Source: Fimbriiglobus ruber (GTDB lineage Bacteria > Planctomycetota > Planctomycetia > Gemmatales > Gemmataceae). From it: DNA of 64,000 nucleotides. Where the stretch lies: contig NZ_NIDE01000017.1 of NCBI RefSeq assembly GCF_002197845.1, positions 1 through 64,000 on the forward strand. The letters are read 5' to 3'. Position numbers and translations under genes: made by a program. Every line of letters begins with the position of its first letter. Positions within the stretch are counted from its first letter, which is position 1. The notes below the pieces were generated by a model. That model had not been told where the DNA came from. It did no database searches and saw nothing but the letters and a program-made list of their open reading frames with translations. Positions 16,240 through 25,307 of the stretch are shown piece after piece.

Positions 16240-17869
16240 CTGTCTATTCTGTACGTACGGGAACGGCCTGAGAATTTCCCAGTTCAGACGCGTGCCCGCT
16301 TCTACGAGGTAGCCATTTCGACCTTGGGAAAGATGCGATCCAGGATCGAGTCTTCCGGGCGTGGAATCTTCAGTTTGATCAGGAGATCTTCGAAGCAACT
16401 TCGCCCTGCCTCCATCCACCGCGTCACTTCCGCGATCACGCTCGCCAACGTCCACTCCGTCAAGTACAACCGCAGCGATTCCAGTACGCTCATCAGGATC
16501 GTCCGCCGCCGCGCGCCGGCCGGGGTCTTACTCGTCCGACCCGTCTTCCGCGCGTCCGCCGAACCCCGGAGGGTCCGCTCGGCTTCGTTGTTCGTCCCGC
16601 GACCGGGGCCGTTGCACCGTTCGGTTGCGTCACCGCCGGGGCCGTTACGAACGGGAACAATTCCTTGGCCAGCATCAACCGCATCAGTTCATTGACCAGC
16701 AGGCGGTAGTCATTCCGGCATCCGTCGCCCGGCGGTTCGTCGGCCAGCCACTGGGCCGAACACAGGTCGTACACCCGCTGTTCCAGACCCTCGACCCGGG
16801 CGGTCCGGCCGGCATCGCTCAACCGGCCGTCGTCCCGTGCCCGGCACGCCGCCCGGTAGATCTCCAGCAACCGGTCGGTGAACGTCCGGTAGCCCTCGTG
16901 GTCGGGTTCCTGCAGGGTCAGCTTAATCGCCTTGCGGAGGAGGTGCGCCCAGCACTTTTGCGCGATCGTGAAAGTCGCGTACACGGCCGCGTCGTCGCTC
17001 ACCAGAACACCCTCGAACGTCTCCGGATCGAGAATGGTCTTGAGCGTCCCGGCATCCTTGTGAACCCCGAACAGCAACACCCGGGCCTGTTCGGACAGGA
17101 ATGCCCACACGCTGTTCAGACTCCACCGGGTCTCGTCCGCGTGGACGACGGCCGCGTGGGCCAACAGGGTACACAGGGTGTCGAACTCCTTCTCCCAGTG
17201 CCGCGACAACTGGCGGAGCAAGGCGTCGGCTTGGGACTTCGGCAGCCGGAGTTGTTGGAAGAACGTCAGCACCTGGCACACTTTGTCGAACGACAGGCCG
17301 ACGCCATGGACCAGGAATGCGATCGCGACGACGATCTCGACCGCGAATTCACTGCGGCCGAACACCCCGGGGATCTGACCGTACTGGTTCTTGGGTCCGC
17401 GATAGATCTCGTACGCGACCAGGACCGCACGCCCGCTCTCGAACCGCCACACCGGGCGGACGTGAGACCGGCGGCAGTCGGCGGGCGGGATGCCGGCCGG
17501 GAACACCTTCTCGGTGCGTTCCGCGCGAGCGATCTTGTCCGCGGTCGTGACCCGCCCGTGTCGCTTCGGCTTCTTCCTTTTCTGGGGCTTGTTCGAACGG
17601 GCGTGTTGTCGTTGCTCTTCGGCCCGCATGGAGAACGGTTGATCGAGTTTGGCGGTCGGCGGGGTGGGGAGGTGTTGCTCAAGTTCGCGGATGCGTTGGC
17701 GAGCGGCCAGGAGTTCGGCTTGGAGGGACACGATCAGGTCGACCAGGTGTTCGGGTGACACCTTGCCCTGCCGAACGTCCTGTTTGAGCTGCTCATCCCC
17801 CATGACGGAAAATTAGCGGCCACGGGCACATCCGGAAAGGCCCCTCAGCTGTACAGAATAGACAGCTAC
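16236..17869. mobile_element. IS66-family insertion sequence, 1634 bp
   Basis: Perfect 19-bp terminal inverted repeats (GTAGCTGTCTATTCTGTAC at 16236 and its complement ending at 17869). Flanks GTCGGGGA and GTCGGGAG may be an imperfect 8-bp target duplication, the size made by IS66. Only the tnpC-like gene is present; tnpA and tnpB are absent, as in the ISBst12-like branch. Confidence 0.85.
16302..17803 (-). pseudogene. IS66-family TnpC transposase, frameshifted
   Basis: From 17803 the protein has an N-terminal leucine-zipper-like region (LIVSLQAELLAARQRIRELE), a zinc-binding part (DCRRSHVRP), then the DDE core: VVHADETRWSLN (Asp), LVSDDAAVYATF (Asp) and CWAHLLRKAIKL. The expected NNEAERTLRG segment with the catalytic Glu is in another frame, beginning near 16598 and running to 16302. 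A one-base slip at GGGACGAAC thus separates two catalytic residues from the third. Confidence 0.88.
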
Positions 17870-17885
17870 GTCGGGAGGGCAACCG

Positions 17886-18560
17886 ATGACGGAAGAGGAA
17901 TGGCTGGCGGCGACTGACCTGCGACCGGTTATCGAATTCCTGGTGGGGAAGGCGAGTAGACGTAAGGGCCGCCTTATCGGGTGCGGTTACTTGCGAGTAA
18001 TATGGCCGAAATTATCTGGGAAAGAGGGGAGCCAAGAGGCGGTCCATGCAGCCGAACGATTTGCTGACGGAGAGGCATCTGATGCGGAACTTGCAGGTGC
18101 AAGAAGATTAGCCGAACAGACTGCTGAGCAATGGTCTGATCCGGCTTTAGCCGAGCCAGTGTGGCAAGCTGTTCAAACGGTAGCGGAGGATGATTATGAC
18201 TTTCTCAACGGCCTTCTCTCGGAGCTCGATGCCTCGGTAGGGGAAGCCGAATTGGTATCCTCTCAATCCGGAAATGCTCTCCGAGGCCGTATAACAACCC
18301 GGCACCAGCTCTATGGGAACATCCTCCGCGACATCTTCCCCTTCCGCCCCATCACCCTCTCCCCCTCCTACCTCACCCCCACCGTCCTTTCCCTCGCCCA
18401 AGGAATTTACGAAGACCGAGCCTTCGACCGCATGCCCATTCTTGCCGACGCCCTCCAGGACAGCGGGTGTGACAACGAGGACATCCTGAATCACTGCCGG
18501 GGAACAGGTCCCCACGTTCGCGGCTGTTTTGTGGTCGACCTCATTTTGGGTAAGGAATGA
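17886..18560 (+). CDS. MTExEWL-family planctomycete protein
   Basis: 224 residues with an N-terminal conserved block (MTEEEWLAATDLRPVIEFLV, GKASRRKGRLIGCG, AAERFADGEASDAELAGARR) and a C-terminal block (LAQGIYEDRAFDRMPILADA, GCDNEDILNHCR, HVRGCFVVDLILGKE). I know both blocks from Gemmata-type genomes, where the family is large; its function is not established. The second member in this window is at 42280. Usually VRGCWVVDLLLGKE closes the protein, as here. Confidence 0.75.
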   Translation: MTEEEWLAATDLRPVIEFLVGKASRRKGRLIGCGYLRVIWPKLSGKEGSQEAVHAAERFADGEASDAELAGARRLAEQTAEQWSDPALAEPVWQAVQTVAEDDYDFLNGLLSELDASVGEAELVSSQSGNALRGRITTRHQLYGNILRDIFPFRPITLSPSYLTPTVLSLAQGIYEDRAFDRMPILADALQDSGCDNEDILNHCRGTGPHVRGCFVVDLILGKE

Positions 18561-18600
18561 GAAGTTTTGCGAATCGGGTATCACAGCGGAGCATCATGTC

Positions 18601-18792
18601 ATGGCGATTCTGGACAGATTTTTGGTCGTAGCGGACCTATTCTTGATCGGCGCCTTCTCCTATTTGGCCGTAAGCTCTGAAGGCCGGGATTCGATCATGT
18701 ACTGGGTTATCGCCGGAATCTTCCTGATTATGTTTGTCCTTCGGCATTTTCGCCGCTTTACTTCCAAAAGTTCAGACAGAGACGCTGTCTAG
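18601..18792 (+). CDS. Small membrane protein, 63 aa
   Basis: MAILDRFLVVADLFLIGAFS and YWVIAGIFLIMFVLRHF give two membrane segments with a basic C-terminus. It starts 40 bp after the MTExEWL gene. The structured repeat copy B begins 12 bp after its stop. Confidence 0.55.
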   Translation: MAILDRFLVVADLFLIGAFSYLAVSSEGRDSIMYWVIAGIFLIMFVLRHFRRFTSKSSDRDAV

Positions 18793-18804
18793 TTTTCGTA
18801 GCTC

Positions 18805-18886
18805 GCGTTAGCGGGCGAGAAGGGCAGTCCGCAGGACCGAAACAAAGTGAAGCCTGAGAGCACGCGACCCCGAAGGGGGAACGCCC
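18805..18886 (+). repeat. GNA-hairpin repeat, copy B
   Basis: Closing arms GCGTT (18805) and AACGC (18880). Internal hairpin GTCC-GCA-GGAC, conserved AGCACGCGA, terminal hairpin CCCC-GAA-GGGG. Lies between the small membrane protein gene and the bS21 gene. Confidence 0.75.
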
Positions 18887-18971
18887 TGACCTTCCTGACG
18901 AATCCCCAGGTGGCGTTATCCCTCGGCGGCCCGTATACTTCCCCTTTTGCACAGACCTCCTGGAGAGCGAA

Positions 18972-19190
18972 ATGGGATTACGAATGCGCGTTCACGACCG
19001 AGAACCTATCGGCGCGGCCCTACGTCGGTTCAAAAAACTGATCGAGCGAAGCGGGATGAAGAAAGAAATCCGGGCCCACGAGTATTACGAGAAGCCGTGC
19101 GAAGAGCGAAGCCGGAAGAAGTCCAGGAAGAAAAGCGCGATCAGGAAAGCCGCCTCGGGTAAACCAGTGAAACCAGAACGGTCGTTCTGA
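18972..19190 (+). CDS. rpsU: Ribosomal protein bS21
   Basis: 72 residues: MRVHDREPIGAALRRFKKLI, ERSGMKKEIRAHEYYEKPCE and a Lys/Arg-rich tail. The ALRRFK, (E)-x-R-x-x-E/Y-Y-E-K-P pattern is diagnostic for bS21, which joins the 30S platform and assists mRNA start selection. GGAG six bases before ATG 18972 supports this start. Its location amid mobile genes is unusual for a housekeeping copy; phage-encoded bS21 proteins are known. Confidence 0.9.
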   Translation: MGLRMRVHDREPIGAALRRFKKLIERSGMKKEIRAHEYYEKPCEERSRKKSRKKSAIRKAASGKPVKPERSF

Positions 19191-19317
19191 TAGTAGTGGC
19201 CTCGTGTCAGTGGAGACCCCCAAACACATCTGCGTAAGTTACGCCAAATCGCGGCACAGCAATCGCACACAAACCGACGCGGCTCATTCGCCGGAATGCG
19301 ATAACAAGGGGGTTCTC

Positions 19318-19662
19318 ATGCAGAACACGAAAGTGTGGTTGTGCGGAGTTTTCGTCGGGATGGCAATCGCCGGTGGGGCACTCCTCATCGGACAACCCAC
19401 CATTGGCCTTGCCCAGCCGAATGAAGTCCTGAAAGACCACTGGCGTAACCACGACGGCCACTGGAGCTATTGGCACGAGGCTGATAAGCGTTGGTACTAT
19501 ACCGATGGAACCCACTGGTTCTTCAGCACGGGAGCCGGCTGGGAGCCGTACCGCTTCGACAAGCACTTCGGGCGGGAAGGATTTGAGCGGGGTGAATACA
19601 AGATCCCGCCCCCGGAAGCCAAAGTGGTTCTCCCCAAGCACGAGGTTTGGCGTCCCCGCTAA
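19318..19662 (+). CDS. Exported small protein, 114 aa
   Basis: N-terminal signal peptide (KVWLCGVFVGMAIAGGALLI, then GLAQP, a likely cleavage site). The mature part is Trp/Tyr/His-rich: HWRNHDGHWSYWHEADKRWY, YTDGTHWFFSTGAGWEPYRF. The repeated hydrophobic-aromatic WxxH/YTDGxxW pattern resembles short planctomycete extracytoplasmic proteins. Function unknown. Confidence 0.65.
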   Translation: MQNTKVWLCGVFVGMAIAGGALLIGQPTIGLAQPNEVLKDHWRNHDGHWSYWHEADKRWYYTDGTHWFFSTGAGWEPYRFDKHFGREGFERGEYKIPPPEAKVVLPKHEVWRPR

Positions 19663-19787
19663 TGCGCGGTGATGACGAGCAATATCCCGATCGGATCGCC
19701 TAATGCAGGCTTCCGGTCGCTTTTTAAGTTGCTAACAACGACGTAAGGCAAGCGTGGGGCATTCCAGGGAAAGCTTGTGAAGTCCGA

Positions 19788-20291
19788 TTAATTCGTCTTT
19801 GGAAGGGTCGCTTCCAACACCTTCTTCTCTTTCTGAAGTTTCAGAATCATCGCATCGACCCGTTTGCGGCGTGCATCGAAGATCATCTGAGCTTGCTCGG
19901 CTGGAGTCTTGCCTTCCAGGCTCTTCAGATCGAAAGTTCCCGGGATCTCAGTGAACGCTTGCTCGCTCCGTTCTTGGTAGGCCGGTTGCTGCGGTATCGT
20001 GTGAAAGACAGCTACCATGTAGTTCTTGCCGGCTTCCATCGGGTGCGGCATCGTGATCAGGGTTGTCTTGCCCGTCTTTAGATTGCCCTTCAAAACCGAG
20101 ACGATGTCGACTTCGACGAGGACACCTCGTTGGACCTTCGCCCCTTTGCTCGTGTTGGGATCGAGGCACTTCACGATCAGCAGGTCGCTGGCCGTTGCGG
20201 TGAACGAGGCCGCATCCATTGGAGGAAGTGGCCCGGCAGTGGCCCACGAAGAGGCCATAAGGACGGCAGCAAGCGCGATGAACCGTTGCAT
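19788..20291 (-). CDS. Exported hypothetical protein, 167 aa
   Basis: Signal peptide MQRFIALAAVLMASSWATAG precedes a beta domain (SDLLIVKCLDPNTSKG, LVEVDIVSVLKGNLKTGKT, YMVAVFHTIP), which looks like the planctomycete proteins that bind or report on metal or copper stress, though no ligand residues are evident. The C-terminus is helical. Standalone gene; role unknown. Confidence 0.6.
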   Translation of the reverse strand: MQRFIALAAVLMASSWATAGPLPPMDAASFTATASDLLIVKCLDPNTSKGAKVQRGVLVEVDIVSVLKGNLKTGKTTLITMPHPMEAGKNYMVAVFHTIPQQPAYQERSEQAFTEIPGTFDLKSLEGKTPAEQAQMIFDARRKRVDAMILKLQKEKKVLEATLPKTN

Positions 20292-20427
20292 GAAGGTCTT
20301 CTCAGAGAACTCACGGATAGCGGGAGAAGTTTTGGAAATATACCGCGGGGCTCGGAGCAGTCAACGATGTGGTTACGATGTGGTTACATTCCCACAGATG
20401 GGTTTCCCAAAGCTTGCTGGCTCCCGG

Positions 20428-20862
20428 TCATACAGCCAGCTCCGCGTTCTCGCCGCGGGTCTTTGCGATTGCCGAGCGGGCAAAGGCGAGTTTCTCTTCG
20501 CGACTAAACTTCCGAGGCTCACGCTCAACATCGCCAAGGAGGATTTCCAACGCCTCCAGCAACTCCTTCCGCTGCTCAGCAAGCTGACGTGGCGTGAGAC
20601 CGGTTTCCGCACATGGCTTCAGGGCTGCAATCTGCTCCTCTAACTCGGTATGCTTCTTCTGGATCGCGATGCAATGCTCATGTCGCCACCGCATGTTCCG
20701 ACCCGCGACTAAAGCCCAGTTGGCCAACCGCTCTGCCAGGGTAGAAACGGACCAGCCAGTGTTCATCCTCATGTACTCAGCGATGGCATCACGTAGTTCG
20801 TTCACCAAAACGGTGCGATCCGGGGCTTCGCTCGGGTTTTGTTCGGTATCGGTGGTCGTCAT
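20428..20862 (-). CDS. Hypothetical 144-aa protein
   Basis: Helical protein with ELRDAIAEYMRMNTGWSVST and a coiled-coil HTELEEQIAALKPCAE. Its last residues are RSAIAKTRGENAELAV, nearly the same as the end of the unrelated protein encoded at 21882-22217 (KAFAKAQGENAELAA). It overlaps the MazG-like gene by 4 bp. No family recognised. Confidence 0.6.
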   Translation of the reverse strand: MTTTDTEQNPSEAPDRTVLVNELRDAIAEYMRMNTGWSVSTLAERLANWALVAGRNMRWRHEHCIAIQKKHTELEEQIAALKPCAETGLTPRQLAEQRKELLEALEILLGDVEREPRKFSREEKLAFARSAIAKTRGENAELAV

Positions 20863-21173
20863 AACGCTTCCTTCCCTGGCTGATGATGCAGATACTTCCC
20901 CACCCGTTCCCTTTTGTCGTCGGCATGCCTGTGAATAGCTTCCTTACGGAGGTCACCCGCTTCGCAGAGAAGAATCATGGCGCACCGCACATCGCCCAGT
21001 TCCTTTTCAAGAATCTCGCGGTTGTCCGGCCCGAACGGTTCATCGGGGTGAGTGCTGTCGTAGCCGTGCCGGAGAATCTTGCCGATGATCTGGATCGCTT
21101 CGCCCATCTCCTCGGCGAGTAAAGCAAGAAGCTCTGCCTCGCCCTCAGTCAGTTTGTTAAAATGTTCGGTCAT
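20859..21173 (-). CDS. MazG-like pyrophosphohydrolase
   Basis: 104 residues. An all-alpha MazG-type core is visible: LLALLAEEMGEAIQIIGKIL (ExxE) and EILEKELGDVRCAMILLCEA (ExxD), with a basic middle carrying RHG. These enzymes hydrolyse NTPs or dNTPs to the monophosphate, and phage copies are thought to manage nucleotide pools or (p)ppGpp. Overlaps both neighbours, in a minus-strand run typical of phages and plasmids. Confidence 0.75.
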   Translation of the reverse strand: MTEHFNKLTEGEAELLALLAEEMGEAIQIIGKILRHGYDSTHPDEPFGPDNREILEKELGDVRCAMILLCEAGDLRKEAIHRHADDKRERVGKYLHHQPGKEAL

Positions 21174-21415
21174 GGTGCTTCCTTCCTTGGTTGGTGGGTT
21201 GAGTCAGGTGACTGGCTTACTTCTTTGCGGCGTTTCCGCTCGGCCTCCAGGATGAACGCCACCGGGTCCGGCACGGGCGATTTGCCCGCTTTCCAGTTCC
21301 AGACGCTTTGACGCGAATAGCTGTGCCCGTGAGCCTCAAGCAGCTTGCGAAGCTCCGGCCGCCACTCCTCACCCCAAAGGGCGAGGACCAGCTTGTAAAA
21401 CGCTGCGGCGGTCAT
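21170..21415 (-). CDS. HTH protein, 81 aa
   Basis: AAAFYKLVLALWGEEWRPEL and LLEAHGHSYSRQSVWNWKAG form a helix-turn-helix (recognition helix around SRQSVWNWK), then a basic tail. It overlaps the neighbours at both ends by 4 bp. Likely a small transcription regulator of the operon. Confidence 0.65.
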   Translation of the reverse strand: MTAAAFYKLVLALWGEEWRPELRKLLEAHGHSYSRQSVWNWKAGKSPVPDPVAFILEAERKRRKEVSQSPDSTHQPRKEAP

Positions 21416-21885
21416 GGCTGAACCATCTCGGTCTCGATCACCATTCCCTTCTTGGCCGCCCAATCCCGATAATGCTGAATGGTCTGCGTCGTCGGCGAGA
21501 AGGTCAGGTCGTAATTCATCTCGCCCTGCTTCTTCTTGAACCACTCCTCTTTCTGCCATAGGGGGAATACTACCTTCGCCGTCTGATGTTCGGGATCTCG
21601 GGGGCGGAATACCTTCCGGAAAACCGCTGGCGGCTTCAGGTCAAGATTCTCGCCATACTCGATGGCACAGCCCCGCCAATTCCCTTGCTCAAGCTCGAAG
21701 AGATATTCCTTTTCGCCGTACTGGAACGTACCCTGGTGAAGCCAGTTCGCGGCATCACGCATGTGGTGATCCATGAAGAACACCAGCCCGTCTACGTTTT
21801 CCCTGTTCCACGCCGCTTCGCAGATAGCTTCCAGGAGGTCTTCGCCAAAGTCGCGGATGAAGTTGTCAGTCATGTCCTTGGTCAT
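21412..21885 (-). CDS. Hypothetical 157-aa protein
   Basis: Contains NFIRDFGEDLLEAICEAAWN and a Trp/Phe-rich middle with VFFMDHHMRDAANWLHQGTF. Starts at ATG 21883-21885, overlapping the stop of the upstream gene. Phage/plasmid-type accessory protein without a recognised domain. Confidence 0.6.
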   Translation of the reverse strand: MTKDMTDNFIRDFGEDLLEAICEAAWNRENVDGLVFFMDHHMRDAANWLHQGTFQYGEKEYLFELEQGNWRGCAIEYGENLDLKPPAVFRKVFRPRDPEHQTAKVVFPLWQKEEWFKKKQGEMNYDLTFSPTTQTIQHYRDWAAKKGMVIETEMVQP

Positions 21886-22217
21886 GCCGCCAACTCCGCG
21901 TTCTCCCCTTGGGCCTTGGCAAATGCCTTGCGAGCATCTTCCGAAGCGTCGCCGTAAAGATCGACATACACTGGTCCGGAGCGAAAAGACGTATCGGTGC
22001 TGATCTGCCCGTCGAGTTGATCCTTGTCGCGAGTCGAAAGGTTCCGCCATTTTGAAATCAGGCAATCCCCGTACGCGAACCCGATCGGAGCCCCTCGTTC
22101 CATCGAACCATAGGAGAACCCGGCAGCCCTCAAAAACGCCTCTGCTTGATTGAACGCGTCGAAATCACCTGAGCCTTCAAACACGAGATGTCCTGTTGTG
22201 TGTTCTGCTTTCGTCAT
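21882..22217 (-). CDS. Hypothetical 111-aa protein
   Basis: Starts MTKAEHTTGHLVFEGSGDFD. Last residues KAFAKAQGENAELAA echo the tail of the 20428-20862 product, although the rest differs, which hints at a shared C-terminal signal or a duplicated 3' end. Coupled to the following gene by ATGA. Confidence 0.6.
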   Translation of the reverse strand: MTKAEHTTGHLVFEGSGDFDAFNQAEAFLRAAGFSYGSMERGAPIGFAYGDCLISKWRNLSTRDKDQLDGQISTDTSFRSGPVYVDLYGDASEDARKAFAKAQGENAELAA

Positions 22218-22277
22218 GTCAGCCTCCTTGCTGGTTAGATGTTTTGGACTTTTTACCGCCATACCCAGGGCGTCGAA

Positions 22278-22472
22278 TCAGTTGTTCGGGTCCATGAAGT
22301 CGATGAAGCTCCACGCTTCGTCTTGGCCGAGAAGAATTGCAACACGAGCCGCGATGTAAGCGGCTTGGGCTTTGTTCTTCAGACCACGGATCACGTTGCG
22401 GACCTCGGCGTGCTGTCCGGCGTTCCACTTGGTGACGAGTTCTGCGGAGAAGATAGCTTGGTGCTTAAACAT
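22278..22472 (-). CDS. Hypothetical 64-aa helical protein
   Basis: MFKHQAIFSAELVTKWNAGQ, then HAEVRNVIRGLKNKAQAAY. Looks like a short helical adaptor, with GGAAGGAA upstream. No family recognised; similar small proteins occur in actinophage-type operons. Confidence 0.5.
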   Translation of the reverse strand: MFKHQAIFSAELVTKWNAGQHAEVRNVIRGLKNKAQAAYIAARVAILLGQDEAWSFIDFMDPNN

Positions 22473-22560
22473 GGTCAGATTTCCTTCCGATGTGCCAGCG
22501 GCTTCATTGCCGCCGATGGGTGGACCGTAGCGCTATTTTGTGTGACTGTCAAACACTTTG

Positions 22561-22899
22561 TCATGTGTCAAATTTCTGCGATTCATGGGGCTGGCTTTCC
22601 TCGAAGCCTGCTCCCATGCACGCCATCCCGATCATGCCGCCACGAAACGACAGAACAGGATTTACCGTGCAGGGAAGCCCCTGGAGGTCACACCAGCCGC
22701 CGTTCCGGTGCTCACACCTGTAGCATTCGTGGGCAAGCCAGAGTTTGGCTACCTTGCGCCCCTCGGGACCTTCTCGCCGCGCGGCCCGTAGCCACTCTGC
22801 CCATCGGTTGCGTCGAACACTTTCGGTAAACGTCGTGGAGTTCTTGCCAAGGATGTCCTCGAACGACGCATTCAGTCCAGTAAAAAGATCCGCAGTCAT
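22561..22899 (-). CDS. Hypothetical 112-aa Cys-containing protein
   Basis: Starts at ATG 22897-22899 (MTADLFTGLNASFEDILGKN) and overlaps the methyltransferase gene by 4 bp. The C-terminal half has CYRCEHRNGGWCDLQGLPCT, a possible zinc site. Coupling to the methyltransferase suggests a related role, but nothing more can be said. Confidence 0.6.
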   Translation of the reverse strand: MTADLFTGLNASFEDILGKNSTTFTESVRRNRWAEWLRAARREGPEGRKVAKLWLAHECYRCEHRNGGWCDLQGLPCTVNPVLSFRGGMIGMACMGAGFEESQPHESQKFDT

Positions 22900-24215
22900 G
22901 CTGCCTCCTTCGGTGCCCACATCGTCAGGACCGTGGTGTTGATGTTCGTTCCGCTCTCGCTGAACGATCCCACCGGGAGGTCTTGCCAGCGTCCGTCAAG
23001 CAACCCGTGGTCATAGCGGGCGGTGGCCGGCAGTATGGCGATCAGCTTTCCGCCCGGCTTCAGGAATTTAAGAGCGTGGTTGACGTGCTTCGCATAGTGT
23101 TGCCCGAAGAAGGGAGGATTCATAACCACGTGGTCGTAATCCCGGGTGGGAACGGTTTCCAGGAAGTTGGCCAGCAGGACCTTGTGGCCCTTGGCCCTCG
23201 CCTGAGCGGCTCTGCCGGGGTCAACCTCGATCCCGACGGCATCCGCTCCCTTTTTCCGTATGGCATCGAGGAACCGGCCGCATCCGCAGGAAGGTTCCAA
23301 CACCCGTTCCCCTTCGCGAATGTATACGTCCGCCAGTACCTGTTCCACCACGGCAGCGGGCGTCGGGTAATACTGGAGGTCTTTCGAGACGGCCGTCCCG
23401 GGTCGCTTCTCTGTTGGCTTATCTTCCGAGGTGTCGGGAAGCACTTCGCCGTAGTATTCAGCAAGGGCAAGATTGATGTCGCGGAGGGCATCCGGCTCGA
23501 AGAACAGGTGTCCGTTGCCATTGGCGAACCGCTTTAGCCGAACGCCGCGAGCAATCGCCAGGCTGTCGCCATCCTTCAGGAAATGGCTTGTTTCCGAGTA
23601 CTCCGCCAGCGGTTTGTTCTGGTAAGCCGCGAGAGCGTTGAGGATGTTGGCAAGGCGATCACGCCCCCAACCATAGTCGCTGAGGCTCGACAGGATAACC
23701 CTTTTCGGCAAGCCTTTGACGCCAATCCTGACCTTGTCGTGGCTCTTGTACGCGGGATCGAGGTCGCAGAACACTTCGGCCAAACCTCGAAGGATGTTAC
23801 CCCGGGGGTTAAGAATGAAGTCACCGAACGTCGCCCGGATATTTTCGAGAGTGAATGGGGCCGGGCTCACCATCGCCTGCTGGAACCGTCGCTTATCCGC
23901 GGCACTGGCGATCCGCTCGATGTTCAGCCCGTTGTAAACGTGTAACCAGGCAGATTGTAGCAACGCATCCTGGAGCTTGCCCTCGTAGACATGTCCAGTG
24001 TCGATGCTGCTGTTTCCCCACGTACCGCCGATACAAGCGGCGGTTTTTAATGTCGTGCCGGCCGCCTCGAAATTGGCTATGGCCTGGGGTAGGGAAGCCA
24101 GTTTCTGATCGTACTCCGCCGTGATGTCGGAGAGGCTTCGCTGAAGTGCAAGCCCCGTTTGTTCGGGTGGAGTTGTTGACTGTTCAGATTGAAAAAGTGT
24201 AGATTCGCATGTCAT
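22896..24215 (-). CDS. DUF4942 / N6-adenine methyltransferase
   Basis: 439 residues. The N-terminal 280 residues form a DUF4942-type domain (TWGNSSIDTGHVYEGKLQD, IRATFGDFILNPRGNILRGL). The C-terminal part is a class I methyltransferase: DLQYYPTPAAVVEQVLAD, VLEPSCGCGRFLDAI (SAM site), VGIEVDP, and MNPPFFGQHY (catalytic NPPF). It would methylate adenine in DNA and is typical of plasmids and phages, where it protects entering DNA from restriction or alters host sites. No cognate restriction gene is visible. Promoter probably lies in the 82-bp gap to 24298. Confidence 0.85.
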   Translation of the reverse strand: MTCESTLFQSEQSTTPPEQTGLALQRSLSDITAEYDQKLASLPQAIANFEAAGTTLKTAACIGGTWGNSSIDTGHVYEGKLQDALLQSAWLHVYNGLNIERIASAADKRRFQQAMVSPAPFTLENIRATFGDFILNPRGNILRGLAEVFCDLDPAYKSHDKVRIGVKGLPKRVILSSLSDYGWGRDRLANILNALAAYQNKPLAEYSETSHFLKDGDSLAIARGVRLKRFANGNGHLFFEPDALRDINLALAEYYGEVLPDTSEDKPTEKRPGTAVSKDLQYYPTPAAVVEQVLADVYIREGERVLEPSCGCGRFLDAIRKKGADAVGIEVDPGRAAQARAKGHKVLLANFLETVPTRDYDHVVMNPPFFGQHYAKHVNHALKFLKPGGKLIAILPATARYDHGLLDGRWQDLPVGSFSESGTNINTTVLTMWAPKEAA

Positions 24216-24297
24216 CACCTTGATCCTTTCACGTTGAGGTGGTGTTTGGGGCCGGAGTTCCATTCCGGCCCCTTCGGGTCTAGCGCGATTCTCGCGT

Positions 24298-24552
24298 TCA
24301 CGCAACCGCCTCTTTCCGGCCCTTCGCATCGGCCCGCTTCTGGGCTTTAATCCAGGTGTAAGCCTCGCGAAGCAACTCAGCCATCGCCAACAAGTCGTCT
24401 GCGGTGAGGCTCTCTGTCTGCTTCCAGGCATCGTCTCCGCTCTTATAACTCCTGGCTGGAGTGGCACTGTAATAAGTGCCCTTGTCGCCGGTGTTCCGCC
24501 AGATGGTGACTTGCAGGGTTCCGTCGCGGAATTTGATTGCTGGTGTGCTCAT
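24298..24552 (-). CDS. Conserved small protein, 84 aa
   Basis: The N-terminal half is beta-rich: IKFRDGTLQVTIWRNTGDKG, TYYSATPARSYKSGDDAWKQ. The C-terminal helix is LLAMAELLREAYTWIKAQKR. I know this pattern from planctomycete plasmid and phage genes; it may be a transcription-coactivator-like ssDNA-binding fold, but that is only a guess. First gene of the minus-strand run 24552 to 20428. Confidence 0.6.
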   Translation of the reverse strand: MSTPAIKFRDGTLQVTIWRNTGDKGTYYSATPARSYKSGDDAWKQTESLTADDLLAMAELLREAYTWIKAQKRADAKGRKEAVA

Positions 24553-25307
24553 GGTCTTTCTCCTTCTGTTCCGGCACGCCTGATCGCGTCCCGATGGGAG
24601 AACGTCCGAAGCGGCTGGTCGCCTGCACCCGTCAACCGAAGACGGGAGGCTCCCGAAGGGAAACCCGTCTGGCAGGTTGCGGGTTTAGGCTGGCTGCTTC
24701 AGTCTCCCTGGTCGGGATGCAGGGCGTGCGGTGAGAAGGGAGAGCGTGACATGCCGAGCGGCCAACTCGAATTCCGCTGCAACAGAACGAGCCAGAAAAG
24801 CGTCACCGGAAGTGGCAACGAGGCAGTCGCTCCGGTAGACTTTGATGAAAGGCTTTTGGGAGTTTTCGCGCGAAGGAGACGAAGCCAAGCAGGCTGATAG
24901 CAGGAACGGTGGTGAAGGCGTAATCACACATTCGGCCATAGAGTGGCGCGAACTGGGTTGTTTGTCGCTTTACCGAAAGGCAGTCCGAATCCTGCGAAAG
25001 ACCCGTTAGTGGGATGGATAGCGCGAGCGCGGGGCCGGGGGCTCGCCGTAAGTGCGCTACCCAAGGTCTTGGATTTGTGTCAACCGACGCGGTCTGATCG
25101 AAGGCACACGATAGATTGCACACGTGCAATCCAATTACAAGTTCGGCTTGGGCAGAGGTGATGCGGGACACGCGGAGTCGGGGAATGGGGTCGCTGGTTG
25201 GCCGAGTGTGCTTGCCCCGTGTCGTGTCGCCGGAGGTGTGTGTCGCGGGGTCGTGGAGTTTGCCGGCCCGGGGTGGGGGTCGGGCCATCGTGCGGGGGTG
25301 CGGGCGT
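24553..25307. other. 755 bp without a supported gene, upstream of the attC array
   Basis: Short frames exist on both strands (for example 24751-24897, 48 codons) but none has a convincing start, codon pattern or domain. This is where an attI site, a cassette promoter or an integrase would be expected for the attC array starting at 25308; no integrase fragment was seen. Confidence 0.5.

Noticed and set aside
16236-17869. Complete three-gene IS66 element
   Set aside because: Only the TnpC-type gene fits between the 19-bp repeats; no tnpA or tnpB is present.
24553-25307. attI site or integrase remnant upstream of the attC array
   Set aside because: No tyrosine-recombinase motif or attI-like GTT site with direct-repeat boxes could be identified in any frame.
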